Shown: piece after piece, positions 8,581 to 16,303 of the stretch
Position numbering within the stretch: the first letter of the stretch is position 1
Layout of the letters: each line of letters opens with the position of its first letter
Assembly (NCBI RefSeq): GCF_005869845.1
Contig: NZ_VAWF01000003.1
Span: 62,001-126,000, forward strand
Reading direction: 5' to 3'
Origin: Fodinibius saliphilus
GTDB taxonomy: Bacteria; Bacteroidota; Rhodothermia; Balneolales; Balneolaceae
DNA: 64,000 nt
Notes under the pieces: model-generated
Database searches by the model: none
Seen by the model: the letters and a program-made list of their open reading frames with translations, nothing else
What the model was told of the DNA's origin: nothing
Program-made: the position numbers and the translations under genes

Positions 8581-9348
8581 ATGAAATCAACAGTTGACAG
8601 ACGGAATAAGATTATACAAAAGATTCAGAGTGAAGGTTCAGTACGGGTTGATGAGTTGAGCGAGGAGTTTGATGTCTCGACGGTGACCATTCGAAATGAT
8701 CTGGATTTCTTTGAGCAAAAGGGGTTAATCGATCGCACCTATGGTGGCGCGTTATTACGCAACAATGTATATAACGATCCCTCTATCGAGGAGAAGAAAA
8801 AAATAAATGCTGAGGAAAAGAAGCGCATTGGTGAATATGCTGCCGGTATGATCAGCGATGGGGAGTCGGTAATCCTGGATTCGGGGTCAACTACCCGAGA
8901 AATTGCCCTTCGTATTAAGGATAAAAAGAATATTACGGTTATGACCAATGCCCTTAATATCGGCTTGGAACTGGCCGGGGCATCAGGAGGAGTAGAGGTG
9001 ATGATGACGGGAGGAGTACTCCGTGATAAATCATATTCGCTCGTAGGGCCTGAGGCAGAGCGTAATATGAAGCACTATTATTTTGATACGCTCTTTTTGG
9101 GCGTTGACGGTATGGATTTTGAGCACGGGCTGACAACTTCGAACCCCCTGGAGGCTCAGCTAAACTGTGTGATGGTGGAACGAGCCAATCGCGTTATAGC
9201 TGTGACGGATTCTTCAAAATTTGACCGTCACAGTTTTTCTTTTATCTGTGATTTAGAACCCATCAATATGATCATCACAGATGATAAGATCTCTGCTGAA
9301 TTTGAGGAGAAGTTCAAGAAGCGAGATATAGAAGTGGTTAAGGTGTAA
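8581..9348 (+). CDS. DeoR-family sugar-operon transcriptional regulator (AgaR/GlpR-like)
   Basis: A 255-residue regulator. The N-terminal winged helix-turn-helix (about 5-60) contains the DeoR signature VDELSEEFDVSTVTIRNDLD. The C-terminal DeoRC sensor domain (about 78-240) has DSGSTT and GVDGMDFEHGLTT, which form the phosphosugar pocket in this family. It is convergent with the sugar operon, whose last stop is only 10 nt away. The metabolic neighbourhood makes tagatose- or galactosamine-phosphate plausible effectors. It is likely a repressor of the aga-type operon and the SusCD operon. Confidence 0.92.
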   Translation: MKSTVDRRNKIIQKIQSEGSVRVDELSEEFDVSTVTIRNDLDFFEQKGLIDRTYGGALLRNNVYNDPSIEEKKKINAEEKKRIGEYAAGMISDGESVILDSGSTTREIALRIKDKKNITVMTNALNIGLELAGASGGVEVMMTGGVLRDKSYSLVGPEAERNMKHYYFDTLFLGVDGMDFEHGLTTSNPLEAQLNCVMVERANRVIAVTDSSKFDRHSFSFICDLEPINMIITDDKISAEFEEKFKKRDIEVVKV

Positions 9349-9358
9349 GGGCTTTCGT

Positions 9359-11152
9359 TCACCTTCTTATCGCCAGTAGTTTCTTCCAGGCTTGATATAA
9401 AAGAAGGCCGGCTACCACTGTTATAACAGTTAAACTAGCTGCCGGAATGGTATTCCCGTAGATCCAGTAGCCCGTTGCCAGCAATGCGCCATATATCACG
9501 ATGGTACCCAGGACCATGCATAGAATTCCCTGTGGTACCATCCAGCCCCCTTCCTCTTCTTCAAAGGTATGTCCCCCGGCTTTGGCTTTTGCCCGCACTT
9601 TTTGCCATCCGGGCCCACCGGGCTTAACAAGATCTATAAATTTTACCAACTGTTGTTGGTGGGTGGGGCGAGTGAGCAGCATTACGGTTACCCATCCAAT
9701 TGTTGTAATAATGACGCCGCAAAGGAGTTCTTGCCAACTGGTTAATGGGGGAAGGCCGGTGTATAAATGGAAGAACTTGAAATAGATTGCTACCAGGAAT
9801 GAAATGATCATGGCAGCGATCTCACTTGCTGCATTAACACGCCACCAAAACCAGCGGAGGATGAATATTAAGCCCGTTCCGGCCCCAATTTGGAGCAAGA
9901 TCTGGAAGTTGTCCAGGGCCGAGCGCATAACAAGGGCCAGTGCCCCGGAGAGAACCATTAGTATAACGGTAGAAATTCGTCCGACGGTTACCAGTTCTTT
10001 CTCGGACGATTCAGGGCGAATAAATCGTTTATAGAAATCATTGACCAAGTAAGAAGATCCCCAGTTTAAATGGGTGGAGATGGTCGACATATAGGCCGCA
10101 ATGAGCGAAGCCAATACCAGTCCCACCAGTCCTTTGGGGAGGAAGGTAAGCATAGCCGGGTACCCCATATCATGGTCGGCAACATTGGCAGCAGCCGGGA
10201 ATGCTTCTTTTAGAGAAGCGATGTCAGGAAAGACGATCAGGGATGCCAGTCCTACAATAATCCATGGCCAGGGACGAAGTGCAAAGTGTGCCGCATTGAA
10301 AAAGAAGACGGCACCTACAGCGTGATTTTCATTTTTGGCGGCAAACATGCGCTGGGCTATATAGCCGCCTCCGCCCGGTTCTGATCCCGGGTAGTATACG
10401 CTCCACCACTGTACCGCTAATGGAATGATGAGTAGTCCCAGCATTTCAGAAGGATTATTAAAATCAGGAAAGATGTTAAGCTTGGGTACTACGTCTGCAT
10501 TGGTGATCAGTCCCTGTAGTCCGCCCACATCAGGATGTTGCAGGGCGTAGTAGGCAGCAGCAATGCCTCCAAGCAGTGAGAGAAAAAACTGGAAGAAATC
10601 GGTAATAAGGATTCCTTTTAATCCTCCCAGGGAGCTGTAGATAACGGTCACGGTGCCGGCAATAAGAATAGTTTGGAGGGGCGTAAGTCCCATAAGTACC
10701 GTACCCAGCTTGATGGCGGCCAATGAGACCGTCGCCATTACGATGATATTGAATAAAAAGCCCAGGTAGACGGCGCGAAATCCACGCAGAAAAGCCGCTG
10801 ATTTTCCGCTATAGCGCAGTTCATAGAATTCAACATCGGTGAGTACCCCGGAACGTTTCCAGAGCTGGGCATATACAAAAACGGTGAGCATACCGGTGAG
10901 AAGAAACGCCCACCAGCCCCAGTTTCCTGCTACGCCCTGGGTACGTACAATATCGGTGACCAGGTTTGGGGTATCTGTTGAAAAAGTAGTAGCTACCATG
11001 GAGATACCGAGCAGCCACCACGGCATATTCTTACCGGCGGCAAAAAATTCAGTAGAATCTTTGCCGGCCTCTCTGGCTACCCAAACGCCGATTACAAGGG
11101 AGAATACCAAATATGCAGCTATAATAATCCAATCAAAAGTAGTGAGTAGCAT
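9359..11152 (-). CDS. sodium:solute symporter (SSS family), probable sugar transporter
   Basis: A 597-residue integral membrane protein with about 13-15 hydrophobic segments. The N-terminal WIIIAAYLVFSLVIGVW is typical of the SSS family. Other SSS features are AAGKNMPWWLLGISMVAT, the SSLGGLKGILITDFFQF segment and the cytoplasmic-loop region SVYYPGSEPGGGGYIAQRM. It imports a solute with Na+. It is the last gene of the agaS operon, 17 nt after the amidohydrolase, so the substrate is probably the amino sugar or sugar the operon degrades. The exact substrate cannot be read from sequence. Confidence 0.9.
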   Translation of the reverse strand: MLLTTFDWIIIAAYLVFSLVIGVWVAREAGKDSTEFFAAGKNMPWWLLGISMVATTFSTDTPNLVTDIVRTQGVAGNWGWWAFLLTGMLTVFVYAQLWKRSGVLTDVEFYELRYSGKSAAFLRGFRAVYLGFLFNIIVMATVSLAAIKLGTVLMGLTPLQTILIAGTVTVIYSSLGGLKGILITDFFQFFLSLLGGIAAAYYALQHPDVGGLQGLITNADVVPKLNIFPDFNNPSEMLGLLIIPLAVQWWSVYYPGSEPGGGGYIAQRMFAAKNENHAVGAVFFFNAAHFALRPWPWIIVGLASLIVFPDIASLKEAFPAAANVADHDMGYPAMLTFLPKGLVGLVLASLIAAYMSTISTHLNWGSSYLVNDFYKRFIRPESSEKELVTVGRISTVILMVLSGALALVMRSALDNFQILLQIGAGTGLIFILRWFWWRVNAASEIAAMIISFLVAIYFKFFHLYTGLPPLTSWQELLCGVIITTIGWVTVMLLTRPTHQQQLVKFIDLVKPGGPGWQKVRAKAKAGGHTFEEEEGGWMVPQGILCMVLGTIVIYGALLATGYWIYGNTIPAASLTVITVVAGLLLYQAWKKLLAIRR

Positions 11153-11169
11153 AAAGGGAGTATGGGGTT

Positions 11170-12171
11170 CTACTTATTTGAAAGTTGATACCAGTGCATG
11201 GCGTTACCGCGATAGACTTTTTCTAATATGGATAGGGGGAGATTGAGGCCTTGAAAAGGAGCATCAACTTGTGGTGATGAAAGCTCTTTGTCCGTTGCTA
11301 AAAAATGCCAATGGTTCTTCCATCGATGGGTAAGTTCCTCAACAATATCAGAAGGATCGGTATCGGGGTCATCAATAATATCGGTTCCGTAGATAATACG
11401 ATCTTGGTATTTTTTAAAAAATCGAATAAGATGGTCACGATCTTCTCTTGCATGATAATAGAGATGAGAAATACGCTCAGCCAGATCAATGGCCATATTG
11501 GGGAATCGATCAAGCCGTTGTTCAACCTCCTCCAGGTTCCATTCAAGGCTGGCAATATGGAGCCCCACAAATTGCAGCTGGGGATGCCGGGAAAGAACAT
11601 TATCCCGTGCTTCAATATGACGCCAGTAGCCGGGATATTCATCATGTTGGTACATATGGTATTGGGGATGGGCCGAGAAATAGTCTTTGTCACTTTGTAC
11701 GGTCATATCATCAACGGGCAGCCAGCAATTTTTGGGTTCTCCCTGGTGGCCCAGTACCGGAATCTGCTGTCGTTCCAGGAATTCAAAGACTGCTTCGAGC
11801 TCCGGGTCATCGAGCATCAGAAAAGAACCATCGGGCCGTTGAATCGACATCCCTATATTTTTCCAGAACTTAATGCCGCAGGCTCCCTGTTCTATAGCTT
11901 GTTTAATTTGTAGTATAGCCTTATCTGCCCATCTATCTTCAAGGATGTTTTCTGTATTGATGGTAGCAGCATGGTGTATTGTGCAGTGTGAATTATTGCT
12001 ATACCTAATGGCCCGTTCCTGCTGGGTGCTGATAGCCGGAAATTCCGGAACCTCCGTATTTATCGTGAGCAGATCGAAACTATATTCTTCGGCTAATTCG
12101 GGAATTGTTGTGCGGTTGGCATTAAAATGGATATGAGCATCAATCTTTTGAAAATCGTCAATAAAAAGCAT
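11170..12171 (-). CDS. amidohydrolase (Amidohydro_2-type TIM barrel)
   Basis: A 333-residue metal-dependent hydrolase. The metal-binding HxH follows strand 1 (KIDAHIHF, H13 and H15). Further candidate ligands are the His of VLGHQGEP and GLHIASLEW and the terminal Asp of IIYGTDIIDDP. There is no signal peptide, so it acts in the cytoplasm. The family hydrolyses lactones, amides and carboxylated rings. It is not NagA/AgaA-like in sequence. Its place in the operon, 6 nt from the aldolase gene, suggests a step in the same sugar pathway, perhaps deacetylation or lactone hydrolysis. That assignment is inference. Confidence 0.82.
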   Translation of the reverse strand: MLFIDDFQKIDAHIHFNANRTTIPELAEEYSFDLLTINTEVPEFPAISTQQERAIRYSNNSHCTIHHAATINTENILEDRWADKAILQIKQAIEQGACGIKFWKNIGMSIQRPDGSFLMLDDPELEAVFEFLERQQIPVLGHQGEPKNCWLPVDDMTVQSDKDYFSAHPQYHMYQHDEYPGYWRHIEARDNVLSRHPQLQFVGLHIASLEWNLEEVEQRLDRFPNMAIDLAERISHLYYHAREDRDHLIRFFKKYQDRIIYGTDIIDDPDTDPSDIVEELTHRWKNHWHFLATDKELSSPQVDAPFQGLNLPLSILEKVYRGNAMHWYQLSNK

Positions 12172-12177
12172 CGTCGT

Positions 12178-12999
12178 TTACGCTTGGTTTATCATCGCAA
12201 TTTTTTCTTCGAGTAGAGATTGCACATGTTCAATGGCGGGAGGAAATATTTTGCGAAGATCAATTTCATCTGATTTAGGCACCTCTTGTCGCAAGGTATT
12301 CATAAAGCCGTTTTTAACTTCTGTAGCCACATTTATCTTACGAATGCCATTTGTAACGGCTGCCTGTATCTGGGAATCCGGAATGCCGGAACCGCCATGT
12401 AGGACCAAGGCGGCAGGGGTTTCTTCCCGGATCCGTTTTAATAATGGGATATCTAAGTTGGGCTCTTTGTCATAAAACCCATGGGCCGAGCCGATAGCTA
12501 CAGCCAGGGCATTAATGCCGGTTTGTTCAACAAAGTCGCGTGCTTCTTCGGGCTGCGTAAAAGCAGCTTTTTCTTTTGACTGACCCAGCTTTGCAATATA
12601 TCCGAGTTCGGCCTCAACATTGGCGCCGTACGGCTTAGCCATCTCTACAACTTGTTGTGTAACCTCGCGGTTTTCTTCGATGGGTTGTTCGCTCGCGTCG
12701 ATCATTACGGAATCATAGCCGGTATCCAGAGCTCGTTTTACGAGGTTTACATCTTGGGCGTGGTCGAGGTGTAGCCATGCTTCTACCTCGTACTGACTGA
12801 TTGCAGCCCGGGCTAGCTTGGCCGTTACCTCCAAGCCCAAATAATCGATGGTGCTTTTGGTGGATTGCAGGATGATTGCGGTATCCTGTGCTGCCGCTGC
12901 CCGAAGTACTCCGGAAAGTGTTTCAAAATTGTAGAAATTAACGGCCAGTAATGCTTTGTTCTGATTGTCCAGTTCCGAAAACTTATCTTGTAGGGTCAT
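12178..12999 (-). CDS. class II ketose-bisphosphate aldolase (GatY/KbaY-like, tagatose-1,6-bisphosphate)
   Basis: A class II aldolase of about 273 residues from the chosen ATG at 12999. An upstream ATG at 13023 would add 8 residues and enlarge the overlap with the preceding kinase from 17 to 41 nt. The LHLDHAQD motif supplies the catalytic Asp and a Zn ligand. Other Zn-binding His are in GSAHGFYD and VLHGGSGIP, and the phosphate site INVATEVK is present. It splits a ketose-1,6-bisphosphate to DHAP and GAP. With AgaS and a LacC-like kinase in the same operon, the tagatose form is the likely substrate. The family also includes fructose-bisphosphate aldolases. Confidence 0.9.
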   Translation of the reverse strand: MTLQDKFSELDNQNKALLAVNFYNFETLSGVLRAAAAQDTAIILQSTKSTIDYLGLEVTAKLARAAISQYEVEAWLHLDHAQDVNLVKRALDTGYDSVMIDASEQPIEENREVTQQVVEMAKPYGANVEAELGYIAKLGQSKEKAAFTQPEEARDFVEQTGINALAVAIGSAHGFYDKEPNLDIPLLKRIREETPAALVLHGGSGIPDSQIQAAVTNGIRKINVATEVKNGFMNTLRQEVPKSDEIDLRKIFPPAIEHVQSLLEEKIAMINQA

Positions 13000-13966
13000 C
13001 AATAGAGAATTTCTGTTTTGCAATTTTTTGTACGTGCTCCAAACTTTGAATGGCCTCGGTGCCCCCAGCCTTGGTGGTAGATACCGCTCCGGTAATGTTG
13101 CCTAACCTTATGCACTTTTCGATGGGTTTGCCGTTTAGGTATTCACAGACAAATCCCGCATCGAAGCTATCGCCGGCTCCTACGGTATCAACAGGTGATT
13201 CGTTAGTATATCCGCTAATTTGTTTTATTTCTTTGGCAGTTATATAGGTTGCCCCCTCGGTCCCTTGCTTTATAATGATGGCACCATTATGGAGATGGGG
13301 TTGCACCTTTTTCGCCCCCTCTTTGATTGTCGGGGAGTTGGTGATATTTAGAAACTCATCTTCATTGGGTATAAAAAAGTCGATCGCGCCAATAAGTCTG
13401 TTAAAATCAATATCCCATTGTTCATTGGGGTCCCACTGGGGATCGATAGAGATAGTCATTCCTTGAGATTGTGCCCGTTCAATAATATTAAACAGATCTC
13501 GTTTAATGCCGGGCTGTAAGAAAAGGGAAGAGATATGCAGGTGCCGTCCATTTTCAAAAGCTTCTACGGGAATATTGTCCAAGCTAAAGTGATCCATGGC
13601 GCCGGGGTAGGTAACCATTGCCCGGTCATCATCATATCGCAAGATGGCTGTAACGCCCGTTTTATGCGAGGGAGAGATTTCAACATGCCGAATATCGACA
13701 CCGAACGCTAGCAGCTGATCTCGTATTTGTTGTCCAAAATCATCGTCTCCTACCAATCCGCAAAATCCAACTGTTTTACCCAGTCGGGAGCAGTTTGCTG
13801 AAAATATGGCTGAAGAGCTTCCCATAGTGAGATTAAAGTTCCGGGCCACTTTCTCTTTTCCCAGTTCGGGGAAGGATTCCAGATCATTCAGGATGAGGTC
13901 CATATTGAGCTCGCCGATAACCAAGATATCCAGTGGTTGTGTGTCTGTTTTGTCCATAGTGGTCAA
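12983..13966 (-). CDS. PfkB-family carbohydrate kinase (ribokinase-like)
   Basis: A 327-residue PfkB kinase. The substrate-side segment VIGELNMDLIL lies near the N-terminus, and the ATP/catalytic motif DTVGAGDSFDAGF holds the catalytic Asp in GAGD. It is closer to the ribokinase/2-keto-3-deoxygluconate kinase branch than to the FruK/LacC branch. It overlaps the upstream LacC-like kinase by 4 nt and the downstream aldolase start, so it is translationally coupled to both. Two PfkB kinases in one operon imply two phosphorylation steps. This one may make the 6-phosphate (sugar or amino-sugar kinase), which is inference. Confidence 0.88.
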   Translation of the reverse strand: MTTMDKTDTQPLDILVIGELNMDLILNDLESFPELGKEKVARNFNLTMGSSSAIFSANCSRLGKTVGFCGLVGDDDFGQQIRDQLLAFGVDIRHVEISPSHKTGVTAILRYDDDRAMVTYPGAMDHFSLDNIPVEAFENGRHLHISSLFLQPGIKRDLFNIIERAQSQGMTISIDPQWDPNEQWDIDFNRLIGAIDFFIPNEDEFLNITNSPTIKEGAKKVQPHLHNGAIIIKQGTEGATYITAKEIKQISGYTNESPVDTVGAGDSFDAGFVCEYLNGKPIEKCIRLGNITGAVSTTKAGGTEAIQSLEHVQKIAKQKFSIDDPTR

Positions 13967-14886
13967 ATTATTTCGAGACGAACTTGGTTAAAAATCCTAT
14001 TTACATCTTGGGCATTGAACATTCCCAGTTGGGGATGAATACAGTTAGCACTACCACATGCCGTGGCCAACTTTGCCCACTCCCCGATATCTTCGCGCGT
14101 TAAAATCGCTTTGCAAAGTCCGGCAAGCAGGCAGTCGCCCGAGCCAATGGTACTTATAATATTTTTTTGATTGATCGTGTGGCGGCCGTGATAGATATGG
14201 TTGTCTGCGGCCAGGTATAATCCATCTTTACCCGCTGTTACGGCTGCTATTTGGCAATGTTCCCGGAGGGACGTTGCAATAGTAATGGGATCGTCATGGC
14301 CGGTTAATGCTTTACCTTCTTCCCGGTTAATATGAACAACAAAGGGTTGGGCTTCCAGCGCATGGTCTAATAGTTTATTGCTGGCATCAACATAGCTCGG
14401 GATATCATGGGATCGGGCCTCTAATACCATCTGTTTGTAGATATCTTTGTCCATTCCCGTTGGAACAGAGCCGCTTAATATGACGGCCTCAACAGATGAT
14501 TTATTGAGTTCTTGCGTATAAGAAGAAAGAAACTGCTCTGTTTGGCTTGCGGTTAGTGAAGGTCCCGCCCCTAAAAACTCAGTATCTTTCCATTGCGTAT
14601 TACTTTTATTGGTGATGCAGGTCCGGGTCCATTCTTTCACGTCCGGACCAATGGTCAAAATGTCTTTTTTATGACACTCTTCCTTTATCCACTGTCCTGT
14701 AATTCCTCCCCATACCCCCAGAGTAGCAACGATGCTATTAAGCTCTTTAAGTGCCAAGGCCACATGAATGCCTTTGCCTCCCGGAAAGTATTGTTCATTC
14801 GTTGAACGGTTGGTTGTCCCTTTCTGTATGTCATCAATATTCCAAAAGGCATCTACAGAAGGGTTGGCGCAGACAGCGAGTATCAT
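13963..14886 (-). CDS. PfkB-family 1-phosphofructokinase/tagatose-6-phosphate kinase (FruK/LacC-like)
   Basis: A 307-residue kinase, the usual size for FruK/LacC (about 310). The N-terminus ILAVCANPSVDAFW and YFPGGKGIHVALALKEL are hallmarks of the hexose-phosphate kinase branch, and the C-terminal motif is TIGSGDCLLAGLCKA with the catalytic Asp. It would phosphorylate tagatose-6-P (made by AgaS) or fructose-phosphate at C1. agaS ends 4 nt upstream, and the next kinase overlaps by 4 nt. Confidence 0.88.
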   Translation of the reverse strand: MILAVCANPSVDAFWNIDDIQKGTTNRSTNEQYFPGGKGIHVALALKELNSIVATLGVWGGITGQWIKEECHKKDILTIGPDVKEWTRTCITNKSNTQWKDTEFLGAGPSLTASQTEQFLSSYTQELNKSSVEAVILSGSVPTGMDKDIYKQMVLEARSHDIPSYVDASNKLLDHALEAQPFVVHINREEGKALTGHDDPITIATSLREHCQIAAVTAGKDGLYLAADNHIYHGRHTINQKNIISTIGSGDCLLAGLCKAILTREDIGEWAKLATACGSANCIHPQLGMFNAQDVNRIFNQVRLEII

Positions 14887-14890
14887 CTGG

Positions 14891-16081
14891 TTAGTTTTTT
14901 AAGTCGTTGGGTATGGAGTCCGGATAGATGTTCACGCCTTCTACTACCCGTGATATGGTGCCGTCGGGAGAGGGGTTGTCAGGGTTGTAACCAAGATCTA
15001 TGGATTTATAGAACCCAATTATTTGGGCAGGTATGGTACAGAGAATTGCCCAGAAGGCTTCATCAAGCTGCTGTTTCTCGCCCAATGTTATACAATAATC
15101 GATATTGGAAGAAATGCATTCGGTTTCGGCAATTCCCAGCGTAAGTAAACCGATATCATGCTGGTTGATTTGTCGGACTAAATCACTTTCGTACCTGTTT
15201 GTATCTTTATTATTGGAAATAAGATAGACCAAAAGGGTATTGTCATCAATAATAGCCTTGGGTCCGTGCCTGAAGCCAAGAAAGGAATCGAACTTCCCGA
15301 CTACCTGTCCATTGGTTAATTCCTGCACTTTAAGATGTGCTTCACGGGCAATACCCTGGAGGGGACCACTTCCCAGGAAAACGATCCGATTGAAGTCTTT
15401 ATGTGCTACCTCTTCGAGTAAGGTGCTATATTTGTTGAGCACCTTTTTACCATATGCGGAAAGAGTATCAATCTGAAAATCAAGATAGTCGGTTTCGGTT
15501 GTGAGAAGTTTCGGAATCAGTGTGGCTGCTAAAGCCATACTGGTAAAGCTGTTGGTCATAGCCAAGCTTCGGTCTTCGGCCTCGCGAGGGAGCAAGAAGA
15601 CACAAGTATTTTTATTTTTTTTCCTTTGGGCAAGCTGTCCATCCGGATTGCATGTTATGATAAGGTGGAAAACATTATCACATCCTCTGGTAAGCTGCTC
15701 AATGGCAGCAGTGCTTTCCGGGCTATTTCCCGACCGTGCAAAAGAGATTAACAGCAGGGGCTCGGAAGGTAATATGTAATTTTTCCAGTGAGTAACAAGG
15801 TCGGTAGTAGGAACAGCCTTTGCAGAATGCTTTGTTTCTTTTTGCCAGGTAGATGCAACTACATTTCCTACAAATGCGGATGAGCCGGCTCCTGTAAGTA
15901 CAATATTAAGCTTTTCCAGATCTATTACGTTCTTCAGGAAGGTTGTAAGTCTCTCCTTTTCTTCCTGAACCTTTTTCCAGGTCGATTCCCATGTTTCGGG
16001 CTGACGAATAATTTCTGAGGAAGTATAATTTTCCTTTGAAGGATTACCGTTTTCAATGTCTGAATTAAATAAGTCGGTCAT
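14891..16081 (-). CDS. agaS: AgaS-type SIS-domain galactosamine-6-phosphate deaminase/isomerase
   Basis: A 396-residue protein with two SIS domains (about 50-200 and 225-370). The first has VLTGAGSSAFVGNV and SFARSGNSPES, the phosphate-binding loops. The second has VFLGSGPLQGIAREAHLKVQELT followed by the strongly conserved FRHGPKAIID. Family AgaS proteins are about 380-390 residues and convert galactosamine-6-P to tagatose-6-P plus ammonia. It is the first gene of the minus-strand operon. Its start is 222 nt from the divergent susC start, and the candidate promoter and operator lie between them. Confidence 0.91.
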   Translation of the reverse strand: MTDLFNSDIENGNPSKENYTSSEIIRQPETWESTWKKVQEEKERLTTFLKNVIDLEKLNIVLTGAGSSAFVGNVVASTWQKETKHSAKAVPTTDLVTHWKNYILPSEPLLLISFARSGNSPESTAAIEQLTRGCDNVFHLIITCNPDGQLAQRKKNKNTCVFLLPREAEDRSLAMTNSFTSMALAATLIPKLLTTETDYLDFQIDTLSAYGKKVLNKYSTLLEEVAHKDFNRIVFLGSGPLQGIAREAHLKVQELTNGQVVGKFDSFLGFRHGPKAIIDDNTLLVYLISNNKDTNRYESDLVRQINQHDIGLLTLGIAETECISSNIDYCITLGEKQQLDEAFWAILCTIPAQIIGFYKSIDLGYNPDNPSPDGTISRVVEGVNIYPDSIPNDLKN

Positions 16082-16114
16082 ACAAAATGGTTTTAGTCAG
16101 CTACTGTAGTTCTA

Positions 16115-16145
16115 TAAAAATACTTATTAGTTGGTAATTTGCAAT
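16115..16145 (-). promoter_or_regulatory. candidate promoter for the agaS operon
   Basis: On the minus strand ATTG (16145-16142) is followed after exactly 19 nt by TATTTTTA (16122-16115), which fits TTTG-N19-TAnnTTTG with one mismatch in each box. The predicted start lies about 25-30 nt before the agaS ATG. Confidence 0.38.
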
Positions 16146-16153
16146 TAATAAGA

Positions 16154-16201
16154 TTTCGAAATGTATAAAAAATTAAATGAAAACAAAATGAAAATAAAAT
16201 G
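16154..16201. promoter_or_regulatory. candidate DeoR/AgaR operator in the agaS-susC intergenic region
   Basis: Read on the minus strand this stretch holds TTTTCATTT twice, 11 nt apart, i.e. direct repeats on one face of the helix, plus TTTCGAAATG (16154-16163) shared with the region upstream of the DUF3472 gene. TTTC direct repeats are the kind of site bound by AgaR-type DeoR proteins. The assignment is inferred. Confidence 0.35.
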
Positions 16202-16227
16202 GTTGCTTTTTGTTTACATAGTCTTAA

Positions 16228-16257
16228 TTTGTAAGCAAATGAAAGATAATATAGTTG
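16228..16257 (+). promoter_or_regulatory. candidate promoter for the susC-susD-GH109 operon
   Basis: TTTG (16228-16231), an 18-nt spacer and TATAGTTG (16250-16257) approximate the Bacteroidota consensus. The -33 box is embedded in the palindrome ATTTG-TAAG-CAAAT (16227-16240), which could be an overlapping operator. Confidence 0.4.
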
Positions 16258-16303
16258 TGATTTTTCGTTTAACAAGCAATAACGCTAATAATAGTTAGTT
16301 GAT

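Noticed and set aside
11305-11913. 202-codon plus-strand frame within the amidohydrolase gene
   Set aside because: It is antisense to a conserved TIM-barrel protein, with no motif or operon context of its own.
11170-12171. Amidohydrolase as a straightforward NagA/AgaA deacetylase
   Set aside because: The sequence pattern is Amidohydro_2-like and lacks the NagA signatures, so the role is kept as a hypothesis only.
16093-16275. 60-codon minus-strand frame between agaS and susC
   Set aside because: It lies over the proposed promoters and operators, and its translation is Lys/Phe/Tyr-rich, as expected of AT-rich non-coding DNA.
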